A stretch of 64,000 nucleotides of DNA from JACVRM01 sp963817375. Its GTDB lineage: Bacteria; Actinomycetota; Thermoleophilia; Gaiellales; Gaiellaceae. The DNA is taken from contig CAWFOB010000005.1 in the NCBI GenBank assembly GCA_963817375.1, positions 434,001-498,000 on the forward strand. The letters are read 5' to 3'. Position numbers and translations under genes: made by a program. The notes beneath the pieces are model-generated. The model did not search any database, was not told where the DNA came from, and saw only the letters and a list, made by a program, of their open reading frames with translations. Positions 16,410-25,353 of the stretch are shown piece after piece; positions within the stretch are counted from its first letter, which is position 1; each line of letters opens with the position of its first letter.

Positions 16410-17146
16410 GCGACTTCGCGGGCGCCGCCGTCCTCGTCACCGGCGGCTCGCGCGGCATCGGCCGTGCGATCGCGCTCCGCTTCGCCCGTCACGGCGCGGC
16501 GACGGTCGCGATCGGCTACCTGCGCAACGACAAGGCGGCCGAGGCGACCGCCGACGAGATCCGCGCGCTCGGCGCCGAGCCGGTGCTCGTGCGCGGGAAC
16601 GTCTCGTCCGAGCGCGTCCTGCGCGAGGTCGCCGAGCTGCCGTCGCTGACAGCACTCGTCCACAACGCCGCCACCGGGGTGATCCGGCCCGCGCTCGAGG
16701 CGCAGGAGAAGCACTGGGACTGGACGATGACGGCGAACGCACGCGCGCTGCTCTCGCTGACGCAGGCGGCTGCGCCGAAGATGCAGCCGGGCAGCTCGAT
16801 CGTCGCGCTCTCGAGCCTCGGCTCGCAGCGCACGATGGAGAACTACGTCCTCGTCGGGACCTCCAAGGCCGCGCTCGAGGCACTCGTGCGCTACCTGGCG
16901 GTCGAGCTCTCACCACGCGGGATCCGCGTGAATGCCGTCTCCGGCGGCGTCGTCGACACCGGTGCGCTCGAGCACTTTCCGAACCGCGACGAGATGCTCG
17001 AGATGGCGCGCTCGCGGACGCCGGCCGGGCGCATGGTCACCGTGGACGACCTGGCCGGCGTGGTCGAGTTCCTGTGCACGCCCGAGGCGGACATGATCCG
17101 CGGCCAGACGATCGTCGTCGACGGCGGCTTCTCGCTGCCCGCCTAG
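16406..17146 (+). CDS. fabL: SDR enzyme, enoyl-ACP reductase III (FabL) type
   Basis: Short-chain dehydrogenase of 246 residues. NAD(P)-binding GGSRGIGRA at the N-terminus, VHNAATG in place of NNAG, and an active-site segment SSLGSQRTMENYVLVGTSKA with YxxxxxxK-like spacing between Tyr and Lys. The run VNAVSGGVVDTGALEHFPNR and the end DMIRGQTIVVDGGFSL closely resemble Bacillus FabL rather than FabG, so I favour enoyl-ACP reductase of fatty-acid synthesis. Start overlaps the small upstream gene; stop shares CTAG with the proline dehydrogenase gene. Confidence 0.75.
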   Translation: MSDFAGAAVLVTGGSRGIGRAIALRFARHGAATVAIGYLRNDKAAEATADEIRALGAEPVLVRGNVSSERVLREVAELPSLTALVHNAATGVIRPALEAQEKHWDWTMTANARALLSLTQAAAPKMQPGSSIVALSSLGSQRTMENYVLVGTSKAALEALVRYLAVELSPRGIRVNAVSGGVVDTGALEHFPNRDEMLEMARSRTPAGRMVTVDDLAGVVEFLCTPEADMIRGQTIVVDGGFSLPA

Positions 17147-18058
17147 CCGCGTCCCGGGATCAGCCGCCCGAGCGTGTCGAACGCGATGTGCCCGGCGAGG
17201 CGCGGGTTCTCCTGGAGCCTGCGCATCGAGTACGCGTACCACTGGCGCCCGAAGGGCACGTAGATCCGCAGCCGGTGGCCCTCCCTGACGAGCGTGTCCC
17301 CCATCGCCGGCCGCACGCCGAGCAGCATCTGGAACTCGTACTGCCCGGGCTCGAGCCGCCGCGCGCGCACCGTCCGCTGCGCCTCGGCGACGAGCCAGTC
17401 GTCGTGCGTCGCGACCCCGACGTAGGCGCGCGCGTCGAGCAGCAGGTCGAGCGCGGTGACGAAGCTCTCCCGCACCTCCTGGAAGCCCTGGTAGGCGATC
17501 TCCGGCGTCTCGACGTAGATGCCCTTGCAGAGCCGGACGTCGAGGCCCAGGTCTGCGAGCGCGCGGATGTCGTCGTGCGTCCGGCGCAGGCAGGCCTGCA
17601 GCACGATGCCGACGTTGTCGTGGCCCGCCTCGCGCAGCTCGCGGTAGAGCCGGAGCGTGTCGTCCGTGGTCGACGAGTCCTCCATGTCGATGCGGACGAA
17701 GTTGCCGCGCTCGGCGGCAGCGAGTACGTGCCTCGACGTTCTCGCGGCAAAGCCCGTAGTCGAGCTTCAGCCCGAGCGCGGTCAGCTTGACGCTGACGTT
17801 CGAGTCGAGGCCCTGGCCGCTGATCGTGTCGAAGACCTCTCGGTACGTGCGCGCGATCGCGCGGGCCTCGTCCGGGATCGTGATCTCCTCGCCGAGGACG
17901 TCGAGCGTGGCCATCTTCCCGGCGGTGTTCAGGTTCCTGACGACGCGGCACGCGTCGTCGAGCTCGGTGCCCGCGATGTAGCGGGCCGAGATGCGCCGGA
18001 CGACCGGCTTCGGCACCGCCGGCATGACCCGGACGATCGCCTTGTCGAGCACGCTCAC
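17143..18058 (-). CDS. proline dehydrogenase (one frameshift)
   Basis: FAD enzyme oxidising proline to pyrroline-5-carboxylate, about 305 residues, the length of monofunctional PRODH. N-terminal part from the GTG at 18058 covers VRNLNTAGKMATLDVLGEEI and VSVKLTALGLKLDYGLCREN; the C-terminal part from VRIDMEDSSTTDDTLRLYR through LQACLRRTHDDIR, VRLCKGIYVETPEIAYQGF and RLQENPRLAGHIAFDTLGR is in another frame. The break is a one-base insertion near 17725-17733, just after ENVEA. Single and clean, so possibly a sequencing error. Its start overlaps the small upstream gene as GTGA. Confidence 0.85.
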
Positions 18059-18357
18059 GTCTCGCGCATGAACCCCTGGCGGGCCGCGCTCACGAGCGCG
18101 ACCGCCTCGGGAAAGAGGACGCGCATGGCGTCGCGCAGCGCAATCGCCTGCTCGTCCGGGCCGCCCGTCGGCGAGATCTGGTTCAGGGCGGCGGCCGTCA
18201 GCTCGACGGCCGTGTTCAGCGTCAACGTCGCGAACTGCTCGCGCTGCGCCTCCTGCACGGACTCGGCCTGGCGCGCCGCGAACTCCTGCAGATTCCGCAT
18301 GAGCTCGTCGGGGTCGCCGCCGCCGAGGAAGCCGAAGCCACCTTCCATGGCTGCCAT
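18055..18357 (-). CDS. small helical protein upstream of PRODH
   Basis: A 100-residue protein: glycine-rich N-terminus (MEGGFGFLGGGDPDEL), then amphipathic helices (NLQEFAARQAESVQEAQREQ, TLTLNTAVELTAAALNQI). Its stop overlaps the proline dehydrogenase start, so the two are likely co-translated. Two in-frame ATGs (18357 and 18348) are possible; I give the longer. Function unknown. Confidence 0.6.
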   Translation of the reverse strand: MAAMEGGFGFLGGGDPDELMRNLQEFAARQAESVQEAQREQFATLTLNTAVELTAAALNQISPTGGPDEQAIALRDAMRVLFPEAVALVSAARQGFMRET

Positions 18358-18366
18358 TGTGCCGCT

Positions 18367-18372
18367 TACACT
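18367..18372 (+). promoter_or_regulatory. MFS gene -10 box (leaderless)
   Basis: TACACT followed by exactly six bases and the ATG at 18379, repeating the leaderless spacing seen at other genes in the window. Confidence 0.5.
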
Positions 18373-18378
18373 CGACCT

Positions 18379-19659
18379 ATGTCGACGGCGCGGGCCGAAG
18401 GGCGTGTCGTCCCGCTGCCGTGGGTGCAGCGCGGCCTCGTGTGGACGCTCGGCCTCGGAGCCTTCGGGCTCGCGTTCTCGATCACGACGACTGCGGCCTA
18501 CCTGCCGCCCATCCTGGGCGAGTTCACCGAGTCGACGAGCCTGATCGCGCTCGTGCTCGCGGCAGAGGGCGTGTTCGCGATCACGTTGCCCCTGATCGTC
18601 GGCCCCTGGAGCGACACGTTCCACACTCCGCTCGGCCGCCGGCGCCCGTTCATGCTCGTCGCCGTGGGCCCGATCGGCTTCTGCCTCGCGCTGATGGCGT
18701 TCATGCCCAACCTCTGGACGACGGCGCTGCTCGTCTTCGCCTTCTTCTTCGCGTACTACATCTACGAGCCGCCCTACCGCGGGCTCTACCCCGACCTGCT
18801 GCCGTCGAGCCAGTTCGGCCGGGCGCAGGGCATCCAGCATGTGCTGCGCGGGCTGGCGATCGGCTGCGCGCTCGTCGGCGGCGGCTTTCTCTTCCACGTG
18901 TGGAACCAGGCCCCGTTCCTCGTCGCCGCCTTCGCGACGACGCTCGCGTGCCTGGCACCGATCGCCCTCGTCGACGAGCCGAGCGTGCTGGGCGATCGCG
19001 TCTTCCGCGGCGTCCGCAGCTACCTGTCGACCGCGTGGTGCCTGCTGCGCTCCGAGCGCGACGTGACCATGTTCCTGGCCGCGAACGCCGCCTGGGAGGG
19101 CACCTTCGCCGCCGCCCGGACGTTCGTCGTGCTCTACATCACGGTCGGGCTCGGGCAGCCGCTGTCCACCTCCGCGATCGCGCTCGGCGTGGTCAGCGCC
19201 GGGTACCTCGTCGCCGCGCTCGTCGCCGGCCGGCTCGGCGACCGCATCGGCCTCGCTCCGGTGATTGTCGTCGCCTCACTTGTTTACGGTGGTGGCTACA
19301 TGGTCGGCGGACTCGCGACCGAGTGGCACGACTGGTACCTGCCGGTGATCTTCCCGATCGCGATCGCGGGCGGGATCGTCATGACCCTGGCCTGGGGCCT
19401 CCTGTTCAAGCTCATGCCGCCGCAGCACCGCGGCGCGATCTCCGGCCTGGCGACGACGACGAAGGGCGTGGGGCTCCTCGTCGGCCCGCTGGCGGCCGGC
19501 ATCGCGATCGACGTGCTCCGGCCGCACCTCGAGAGCACCGACGGCTACCAGGTGCTCTGGCCGATCTGCGGGCTGCCGATCCTGGCCGTCGTCCCGCTGG
19601 TCGCGCGCTTGATCCCGGTCGAGAAGAGGAAGGGAGACGTCGATGTCCGAACGGCTTGA
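18379..19659 (+). CDS. MFS transporter, glycoside/sucrose-type
   Basis: A 426-residue major-facilitator protein with twelve predicted helices. The loop after helix 2, GPWSDTFHTPLGRRRPFML, is the form seen in sucrose and glycoside symporters (GPH-like) rather than in drug exporters; the second-half equivalent is GRLGDRIGLAP. The last 17 bases overlap the start of the R2lox-type gene. Substrate not determinable. Confidence 0.82.
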   Translation: MSTARAEGRVVPLPWVQRGLVWTLGLGAFGLAFSITTTAAYLPPILGEFTESTSLIALVLAAEGVFAITLPLIVGPWSDTFHTPLGRRRPFMLVAVGPIGFCLALMAFMPNLWTTALLVFAFFFAYYIYEPPYRGLYPDLLPSSQFGRAQGIQHVLRGLAIGCALVGGGFLFHVWNQAPFLVAAFATTLACLAPIALVDEPSVLGDRVFRGVRSYLSTAWCLLRSERDVTMFLAANAAWEGTFAAARTFVVLYITVGLGQPLSTSAIALGVVSAGYLVAALVAGRLGDRIGLAPVIVVASLVYGGGYMVGGLATEWHDWYLPVIFPIAIAGGIVMTLAWGLLFKLMPPQHRGAISGLATTTKGVGLLVGPLAAGIAIDVLRPHLESTDGYQVLWPICGLPILAVVPLVARLIPVEKRKGDVDVRTA

Positions 19660-20500
19660 GTCGCCGGCGCACGACGAGATCGAGGAGCACGCACGCCCCT
19701 TCCACGCGCTCTACGAGCACTGGGAGCGCAACCAGTGGTCGCTGTTCGACCTCGACTTCACGGTCGACGCCGAGAGCTACGCCCGCCTCGACGAGGCGGC
19801 GAAGCGTGGGCTCCTGTGGATCTTCTCCCACCGCTTCGACGCCGAGTGGGAGGTCGCGCGGCTGCTGCCGCCGTTCGTCACCGCCGCGCCGGATTTCGAG
19901 GTGCAGCTCGTGCTCGCCACCCAGCTGTCGGACGAGCACCGCCACCTGCAGGCCGTGCTGCGCATCTACGACGAGGTCTTCGGCGTCCGCGGCTTCGCCG
20001 AGGCGCAGGCGCTGTCGGCCTCCAACAGCGACCCGGTGTCGGCGCGCCTCTACAGCGAGTTCGCGACGTACGTCGAGCGGCTCCGGGACGACCAGAGCCC
20101 GGAGATGTTCCTCGGCGCGGTCATCGCCTATCACCTGCTCGCCGAAGGCGTGATCGCCCGGACGGCGCAGAACCTCGCGGGCGACCAGTACGTCCGCTTC
20201 GGCAACTTCCCCGGGCTGCTCCAGGGCCAGCGCAACGTCGCGCGTGACGAGGCCCGGCACATCGGCTTCGGCGTCTCGTACGTCCGCCGCTGCGTTGCCG
20301 CCGACCCGACCGGCACCTACGAAGTCGTGGCCGAGGTGGTCGGCCACTTCGCCGAGGTCGCCGCCGAGCTGCTCGCGCTCGCGCAGGGCGAGCTGGATGA
20401 CCTCGTCGTCGCCGGCTACGGCACAGAGCCCGAGGTGTTCTACGGCGAGGCGATGCGGCTGCTGCAGCTGCGGATGCGCTCGATCGGGTTCGCGGCCTAG
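19643..20500 (+). CDS. R2-like ligand-binding oxidase (R2lox) candidate
   Basis: A 285-residue ferritin-like dimetal protein related to ribonucleotide reductase R2. Ligands appear as Glu68 (DAEWEV), Glu98 and His101 (DEHRHL), Glu168 (LLAEG) and Glu203/His206 (DEARHIGFG). Val71 and Tyr163 fall where R2lox proteins form their Val-Tyr ether cross-link (three after the first Glu; five before the fourth ligand). No large reductase subunit gene is near, which also fits R2lox over true NrdB. Natural substrate of this family is not known. The ATG lies inside the end of the MFS gene. Confidence 0.72.
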   Translation: MSERLESPAHDEIEEHARPFHALYEHWERNQWSLFDLDFTVDAESYARLDEAAKRGLLWIFSHRFDAEWEVARLLPPFVTAAPDFEVQLVLATQLSDEHRHLQAVLRIYDEVFGVRGFAEAQALSASNSDPVSARLYSEFATYVERLRDDQSPEMFLGAVIAYHLLAEGVIARTAQNLAGDQYVRFGNFPGLLQGQRNVARDEARHIGFGVSYVRRCVAADPTGTYEVVAEVVGHFAEVAAELLALAQGELDDLVVAGYGTEPEVFYGEAMRLLQLRMRSIGFAA

Positions 20501-20504
20501 CGCG

Positions 20505-21056
20505 CTACCCGAGCGGCAGCTTGTAGGCCGTCTCGACGTCGGAGACGAACGCCTGCACGGCGTCGCCCGAGCCCTTCATCGCGGCGGCAAACGGCGAGCC
20601 GCCCGCGCCGCCGAGCGCGACCTCGAGCCGCCGGGTTGCCGCGCCCACCCGGTCGAGGCGCTCCGGCGTCGCGACCCGCGGCGGCGAGCCCAGCTCGGCC
20701 TCCAGGTCGTCGAGCGCCTGCTCGGCCTCGTCGAGGCCGGGCGGGTCCTCCGTCAGCCGCAGCGCCACGAGCTGCGCGCGCAGGTCGTCGAGGTCGCCGC
20801 CCGCGGCCACGTCCTCCGCGTACTCGACGAGCGCGGCGATCGACGCCGCGTCGCGGACGCGCTGGCGCTGGACGACGGGTTCGAGCTCGCCGTCGAGCAC
20901 GAGCCAGCCAACCGGCTCGCCGCCTGCGGCGAACGCGACCAGGTAGAGCCGCTCGCCGCCGGGATCGACCGGCACGACACCCGCGACCCGCTCGCCGGGG
21001 CCCGCGAATGCCGCCGCCGCGGCCGCGGCCGCCTCCAGCTCCTCCGGGAGCGCCAC
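20505..21056 (-). CDS. hypothetical acidic protein
   Basis: A 183-residue protein rich in Ala, Glu and Asp. First half probably alpha/beta (VAGVVPVDPGGERLYLVAF, GWLVLDGELEPVVQRQRVRD), second half helical (EAEQALDDLEAELG). No family recognised. The start GTG at 21056 is supported by TATGCT six bases upstream and by the divergent methyltransferase gene just beyond; the longer ORF would run into that gene. Confidence 0.6.
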   Translation of the reverse strand: MALPEELEAAAAAAAAFAGPGERVAGVVPVDPGGERLYLVAFAAGGEPVGWLVLDGELEPVVQRQRVRDAASIAALVEYAEDVAAGGDLDDLRAQLVALRLTEDPPGLDEAEQALDDLEAELGSPPRVATPERLDRVGAATRRLEVALGGAGGSPFAAAMKGSGDAVQAFVSDVETAYKLPLG

Positions 21057-21062
21057 GCGCCG

Positions 21063-21072
21063 AGCATAGACT
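21063..21072. promoter_or_regulatory. overlapping divergent -10 boxes (AGCATAGACT)
   Basis: The ten bases AGCATAGACT hold TATGCT on the minus strand and TAGACT on the plus strand, sharing two base pairs. Each is exactly six bases from a GTG start (21056 minus, 21079 plus). Nine of these bases (AGCATAGAC) recur in the lepB/padR spacer at 6283-6291. Confidence 0.55.
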
Positions 21073-21078
21073 CGCCTC

Positions 21079-21789
21079 GTGGCCGAGACCGGCACCGTCG
21101 CGCGGGAGCTCTTCGCGCCGCTCGGTCCGACCTACGACCGCTACGCGAACCTGCTCTCGTTCGGCCAGGACCCGCGCTGGCGGCGCTTCCTCGTCTCGCG
21201 CATCGACGCCGGCCAGGACAGCCACGTGCTGGACGTCGCCACCGGCACCGCGGCGGTCGCGATCGAGCTCGTCCGCCGGCACGGCTGCACGGTCGTCGGC
21301 ATCGACCAGAGCCCCGACATGCTCGCCACCGGGCGCGCGCGTGTAGAGCGCGCCGGCCTCGGCGACCGCATCGAGCTCGTCGAGGGCCACGCGCAGGAGC
21401 TGCCCTTCGAGGACGCCTCCTTCGACGCGCTGACGTTCACCTACCTGCTCCGCTACGTCGACGATCCGGCGGCGACGCTCGCCGAGCTGGCCAGGGTCGT
21501 GAAGCCGGGCGGGACGATCGCCGGGCTCGAGTTCGGCGTCCCGCCGGTCGCGCTCTGGCGTGGCCTCTGGGAGCTCTGGGTGCGGATCGGGCTGCCCGGC
21601 GCCGGCCAAGTGATCTCGCCCGGCTGGGCCGAAGTGGGCGACTTCCTCGGCCCGAGCATCCGCGGCTTCTACGCGCGGCACCCGCTGCCCGAGCTCGGCC
21701 GGCTCTGGAACGCCGCCGGCATCCGCGACGTCCGCTGGCAGGGCCTCAGCCTCGGCGGCGGCGTCGTCACCTGGGGCCGGCGCGCGTGA
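21079..21789 (+). CDS. UbiE/MenG-type methyltransferase
   Basis: A 236-residue SAM-dependent methyltransferase. N-terminal ELFAPLGPTYDRYANLLSFG and RWRRFL, SAM motif I VLDVATGTAAVA, acidic loop VVGIDQSPDML, and LPFEDASFDALTFTYLLRYV match the UbiE/MenG family that methylates demethylmenaquinone; the usual GLRN motif reads LLRY here. The next gene (membrane protein, GTGA overlap) could belong to the same lipid-quinone pathway. Other small-molecule methyltransferases remain possible. Confidence 0.75.
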   Translation: MAETGTVARELFAPLGPTYDRYANLLSFGQDPRWRRFLVSRIDAGQDSHVLDVATGTAAVAIELVRRHGCTVVGIDQSPDMLATGRARVERAGLGDRIELVEGHAQELPFEDASFDALTFTYLLRYVDDPAATLAELARVVKPGGTIAGLEFGVPPVALWRGLWELWVRIGLPGAGQVISPGWAEVGDFLGPSIRGFYARHPLPELGRLWNAAGIRDVRWQGLSLGGGVVTWGRRA

Positions 21790-22515
21790 CGACCACGCCC
21801 CGCCCGGCGTTCTACGCGCTCACGCAGGGCGGCTGGCGCGACTACCTGACACTCCTGCACCCGCCGTACACGCTCTGGCACCTCTCGTACGCGGCGATCG
21901 GCGCCGCGCTCGCCCCGACGTTCTCGTGGGCGCGGCTCGGCGCCACGATCGCGGCCTTCGCGCTCGCGATGGGCGTCGGCGCGCACGCCCTCGACGAGCT
22001 CAAGGGCCGCCCACTCCAGACGAAGATCCCGGACGGCGTGCTGTGGGCGCTCGCCGCCGTCTCGATCGCTGCCGCCGTTGTGATCGGCATCGCGAGCGCG
22101 ATCGCGTGGACGCTCTGGCTGCTCCCGCTCGTCGCCTTCGGCGGCTTCATCGTCGTCGCCTACAACCTCGAGCTCTTCGGCGGCCTGTTCCACAGCTACC
22201 TCTGGTTCGGCATCGCGTGGGGCGCGCTGCCGGTGCTCGCCGCCTACGTCGCCCAGGCCGGGTCGATCGACGCAGCTGCCGTCGTCGCCGCCGTGGCGGC
22301 CACGCTGCTCAGCCTCGCGCAGCGCAGCCTGTCGACGCGCGTGCGGGACATGCGCCGCCGCGCGACCAGCGTGACGGGCTCCGTCGAGTACCGCGACGGC
22401 AGCGTCGAGGAGCTGACCGCAGCCGTCGCTGACGGGCGAGCCAGAGCGGGCGCTCCGGCTGCTCGCAGCGGCCGTAACCGCACTCGCGGTAGCGATGGTG
22501 CTCGCGCGGGCCTAA
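21786..22515 (+). CDS. polytopic membrane protein, UbiA-like candidate (one frameshift)
   Basis: About 243 residues with six to seven hydrophobic helices. Start GTG overlaps the methyltransferase stop. HPPYTLWHLSYAAIGAAL near the N-terminus and GVGAHALDELKGRPL are reminiscent of UbiA prenyltransferases, though the classical NDxxD motif is not clear. The frame shifts near 22427-22430, in a GGG run; the following helix ALRLLAAAVTALAVAMVLAR and the TAA at 22513 are clearly its natural end. One extra G would explain it. Confidence 0.6.
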
Positions 22516-22530
22516 GGTTTCTGCCTGCTC

Positions 22531-23886
22531 ATGACTCTTTCGCGCGTCTTCGAGATCCTCTTCGCCGCCTCCGTGATCGTCGCGGCGGCCGCGTTCGCGC
22601 TCGCGTTTCTGGAACGCATCTCGGTGCGCGTCCTGCTCGGCATCGCCGCCGCGGTCGGCATCGCCGCCGCCGCCGGCTGGGTCGCCGTGGCGCTCCGGCC
22701 CTCGGACGCGCTCGCCGTCTCGGCGGCCGGGCTCACGCTCGCCACCCTCGGCGTGGTCGGGGCGGCCGCGCTGCGGCGCCTCATCACCCAGAGCCGCGCG
22801 TTCGACGAACAGCTCGAGCGCGCCAAGGCCGAGATCGCCGCCGTCTCCGAGGCGGAGGCCGCCCGCCGCGCCCAGGAGCTCGAGCGCGCGCTCGCCCGCG
22901 CCAGAGCGGAATCCGTCTCCGCGCTCCTGGACGAGGAGCGCCGGCTCGCCGAGTCGCGCCGGGCCACCTTCATCGAGCGCGAGCGACACGCCGAGGCGGC
23001 GATGGCCGAGCGGCTGGCAGCCGTCCAGAGCCGCGTCGCCGAGCGCGTCGCCGCGTGGACGAGCGACCTCGAGCGGGCGCAGGAGCGGCTCGACGGCCAG
23101 GTGCGCCAGGTCTCCAACCGCCAGGAGCAGCTGATCGCCGCGGCCGAGAAGCGCCTCGGCGAGGAGATGCAGCGCCTGGAGGTGCTCGGCGACGAGCAGC
23201 GCCAGCTCGTCGGCCGCCTGCGCACCGAGCTGATGCAGGCGGCGCGCGACGCCGTCAGCGAGGCGCGCGCGGAGCTCGACGCGCACTCGCTCGAGCGGCG
23301 GCGCGCGCTCCAGGAGGTCGAGGAGCGGCTGCGCCAGCGCGAGAAGGAGCTCAGCGACCGGATCGAGCGCGAGGCCGTCGAGGCAACGCGCCGGATCGCC
23401 GCGACGCTGCAGGACGTCGAGCGCCGGCAGGTCGAGCAGCTCGAGCGCATCGTCGCCCGCGCGGCCGAGCGCTACTCCGACGCGGCCAACCAGCAGTTCG
23501 AGGCGGCCGCCAAGGCGGCCCGCGAGCAGGCGGCGAAGCGGCTCGGCCGCGAGCTCGACCGCGCCGTGGAGATGTTCGCGCGCGACTCGCAGTCGGCGCT
23601 TGCCGAGCGACTGGCGGAGGTCGGGGACGCGGGGGCGCGGCGGCTGGAGGCGCGCTTGTCGACGATCGCCGAGAACCTCGAGCGCCAGCGCGAGGAGTTC
23701 GTGCAGACGCTCGAGCGCCGGCTCGAGGAGGCCGAGCGCGAGGTCCGCGAGCGCACCCGTGCCGCGATCCGCGAGGGCGAGGCCCAGCGCGAGGCCGTCG
23801 AGGCCCGCATGTCCGAGCTCTCCCGCCGCATCGACACGGCGCTCGACGAGACCGAGCAGCGGCTCGCAGCGCTCCCACGGGACTAA
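22531..23886 (+). CDS. membrane-anchored long coiled-coil protein
   Basis: A 451-residue protein. Three hydrophobic helices lie within the first 85 residues (FEILFAASVIVAAAAFALAF and two more), followed by some 360 residues of unbroken charged helix rich in Glu, Arg and Ala with heptad patterns (ERAQERLDGQVRQVSNRQEQ, REEFVQTLERRLEEAEREVR). Possibly a structural or cell-envelope scaffold. No known domain is visible. Confidence 0.65.
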   Translation: MTLSRVFEILFAASVIVAAAAFALAFLERISVRVLLGIAAAVGIAAAAGWVAVALRPSDALAVSAAGLTLATLGVVGAAALRRLITQSRAFDEQLERAKAEIAAVSEAEAARRAQELERALARARAESVSALLDEERRLAESRRATFIERERHAEAAMAERLAAVQSRVAERVAAWTSDLERAQERLDGQVRQVSNRQEQLIAAAEKRLGEEMQRLEVLGDEQRQLVGRLRTELMQAARDAVSEARAELDAHSLERRRALQEVEERLRQREKELSDRIEREAVEATRRIAATLQDVERRQVEQLERIVARAAERYSDAANQQFEAAAKAAREQAAKRLGRELDRAVEMFARDSQSALAERLAEVGDAGARRLEARLSTIAENLERQREEFVQTLERRLEEAEREVRERTRAAIREGEAQREAVEARMSELSRRIDTALDETEQRLAALPRD

Positions 23887-23923
23887 CAAGGGATTTCGCC
23901 CGGCAGAGCGAATGTTCACGGCC

Positions 23924-24124
23924 ATGGCGGAGACGAAGCAGACGCCGGTCTCCGACGGCGAGATCGCGAAGGTCACGGGCTGGCGGCTGCACGTGCTGAT
24001 CGAGGCGGGCTACCCGTTCGAGACGGCCGAGCGGATCGCCGAGAGCGAGGTCGACCTGCACCGCGCCGTGGAGCTCATCGGGCAGGGCTGCACGCCCGAC
24101 GTCGCAGAGAAGATTCTCCTCTAG
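23924..24124 (+). CDS. small hypothetical protein
   Basis: A 66-residue protein with three short helices (DGEIAKVTGWRLHVLIEAG, PFETAERIAE, LHRAVELIGQGCTPDVAEKI) and one cysteine; it could be a small DNA-binding or adaptor fold. ATG 23924 chosen; ATG 23912 is in frame. It lies 17 bases before xseA on the same strand. Confidence 0.6.
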   Translation: MAETKQTPVSDGEIAKVTGWRLHVLIEAGYPFETAERIAESEVDLHRAVELIGQGCTPDVAEKILL

Positions 24125-24141
24125 CTGGCATCCTGGCTCGC

Positions 24142-25353
24142 GTGAGCGTCGAGCCCGCGAGCGAGGAACGGAAGGTCTACACCGTCGCCGCGTTCAACCG
24201 CGGCGTCGCGGACTTCATCGCGCGCCTGCCCAGCGTCTGGGTCGAGGGCGAGGTCACCGAGCTGCGCCGCCAGGAGCGCTGGCAGAGCGTCTTCTTCACG
24301 CTCAAGGACCCCGAGGACGGCGCCTGCCTGAACGTGACGATGGCGCGCGGCAAGTTCGACAGCCTGCGCCTCGACCTCGTCGACGGCGAGCGCGTCCACG
24401 TCTATGGGCGGCCGGACTTCTTCGCCGCGCGCGCCGACTTCCGGCTGCGCGCACTGTCGATCGAGCGGTTCGGCCTCGGCGCGCACCTGGCAGCGCTCGA
24501 GCGCCTGAAGCGCACGCTCGCCGCCGAGGGGCTCTTCGCCGCGGAGCGGAAACGGCCACTTCCGGTGCTTCCCCGTCGCATCGGCCTCGTCACCGGCAAC
24601 GACGCCGCCGCCAAGCGCGACGTCCTCACCGCGCTCACGACTCGCTTCCCGCCCGCGAACGTGCTCGTCGCCGAGACGTACGTGCAGGGGCCACGGGCGG
24701 CGCCGGCGCTCGCGACCGCGCTGGGCGACGTGGCCCGCGCCGGCGTCGACGTGATCGTGCTGGCGCGCGGCGGCGGCAGCTTCGAGGATCTGCTCCCGTT
24801 CAGCGACGAGCGGCTCGTGCGCGCGATCGCCGCCTGCCCGGTGCCGGTCGTCTCGGCCGTCGGCCACGAGCAGGACACGCCGCTCAGCGACCTCGTCGCC
24901 GACGCGCGGGCGTCCACTCCGAGCATGGCTGCGCGCCTCATCGTCCCTGACCTGGGCGAGCTCCTCGCCCGGCTCGACCGCTCGCGCGAGGCGCTCGGCC
25001 GTGCCACATCGGCGGCGCTCGCCCGCGACCGCGACCGCGTCGACCGCAGCCGCGCCGCCGTGCACGCCGCCATCCGCGCGCTGGCCGCCGAGCAGGGCCG
25101 TCGGCTCGAGACGACGCGTGAGCGGCTCGACCGCGCGCCGCGCCTCGACCTCGAGCGGCGCCGAGCCAAGCTCCAGCAAGCCGCCGGCCGCTTGCGGGCG
25201 CTCTCGCCGCGCGCGACGCTCGAGCGCGGCTACGCGATCGTGCACGGGCCGGAAGGAGTCGTGACCGACTCGGCTCAGGTCGAGAGCGGCACGAAGGTCA
25301 GCGTCGACCTCGCCGGCGGCGGCTTCGGCGCGCGCGTGGAGGAGACGCGGTGA
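24142..25353 (+). CDS. xseA: exodeoxyribonuclease VII large subunit
   Basis: Catalytic subunit of exonuclease VII, which degrades single-stranded DNA. The 403-residue protein has an N-terminal OB-fold (VWVEGEVTELRRQERWQSVF), then the catalytic region RIGLVTGNDAAAKRDVL, VLARGGGSFEDLLPFSDERL and VVSAVGHEQDTPLSDLVADA, a long helical segment, and the C-terminal ERGYAIVHGPEG strand. GTG start. Its end overlaps xseB by four bases, giving coupled synthesis of both subunits. Confidence 0.95.
   Translation: MSVEPASEERKVYTVAAFNRGVADFIARLPSVWVEGEVTELRRQERWQSVFFTLKDPEDGACLNVTMARGKFDSLRLDLVDGERVHVYGRPDFFAARADFRLRALSIERFGLGAHLAALERLKRTLAAEGLFAAERKRPLPVLPRRIGLVTGNDAAAKRDVLTALTTRFPPANVLVAETYVQGPRAAPALATALGDVARAGVDVIVLARGGGSFEDLLPFSDERLVRAIAACPVPVVSAVGHEQDTPLSDLVADARASTPSMAARLIVPDLGELLARLDRSREALGRATSAALARDRDRVDRSRAAVHAAIRALAAEQGRRLETTRERLDRAPRLDLERRRAKLQQAAGRLRALSPRATLERGYAIVHGPEGVVTDSAQVESGTKVSVDLAGGGFGARVEETR

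Noticed and set aside
18379..18897. Minus-strand extension of the small PRODH-linked gene (frame open to 18897)
   Set aside because: The upstream part lies opposite the MFS gene, is charge-rich and unlike any family; the start near 18357 is sufficient.
19643..20500. Ribonucleotide reductase small subunit NrdB
   Set aside because: No nrdA nearby, and Val71/Tyr163 match R2lox positions; kept as R2lox candidate instead.
20244..23999. 1251-codon plus-strand ORF
   Set aside because: Only codons from 21786 to about 22430 are real (the membrane protein); the rest reads R2lox, methyltransferase and coiled-coil genes out of frame.
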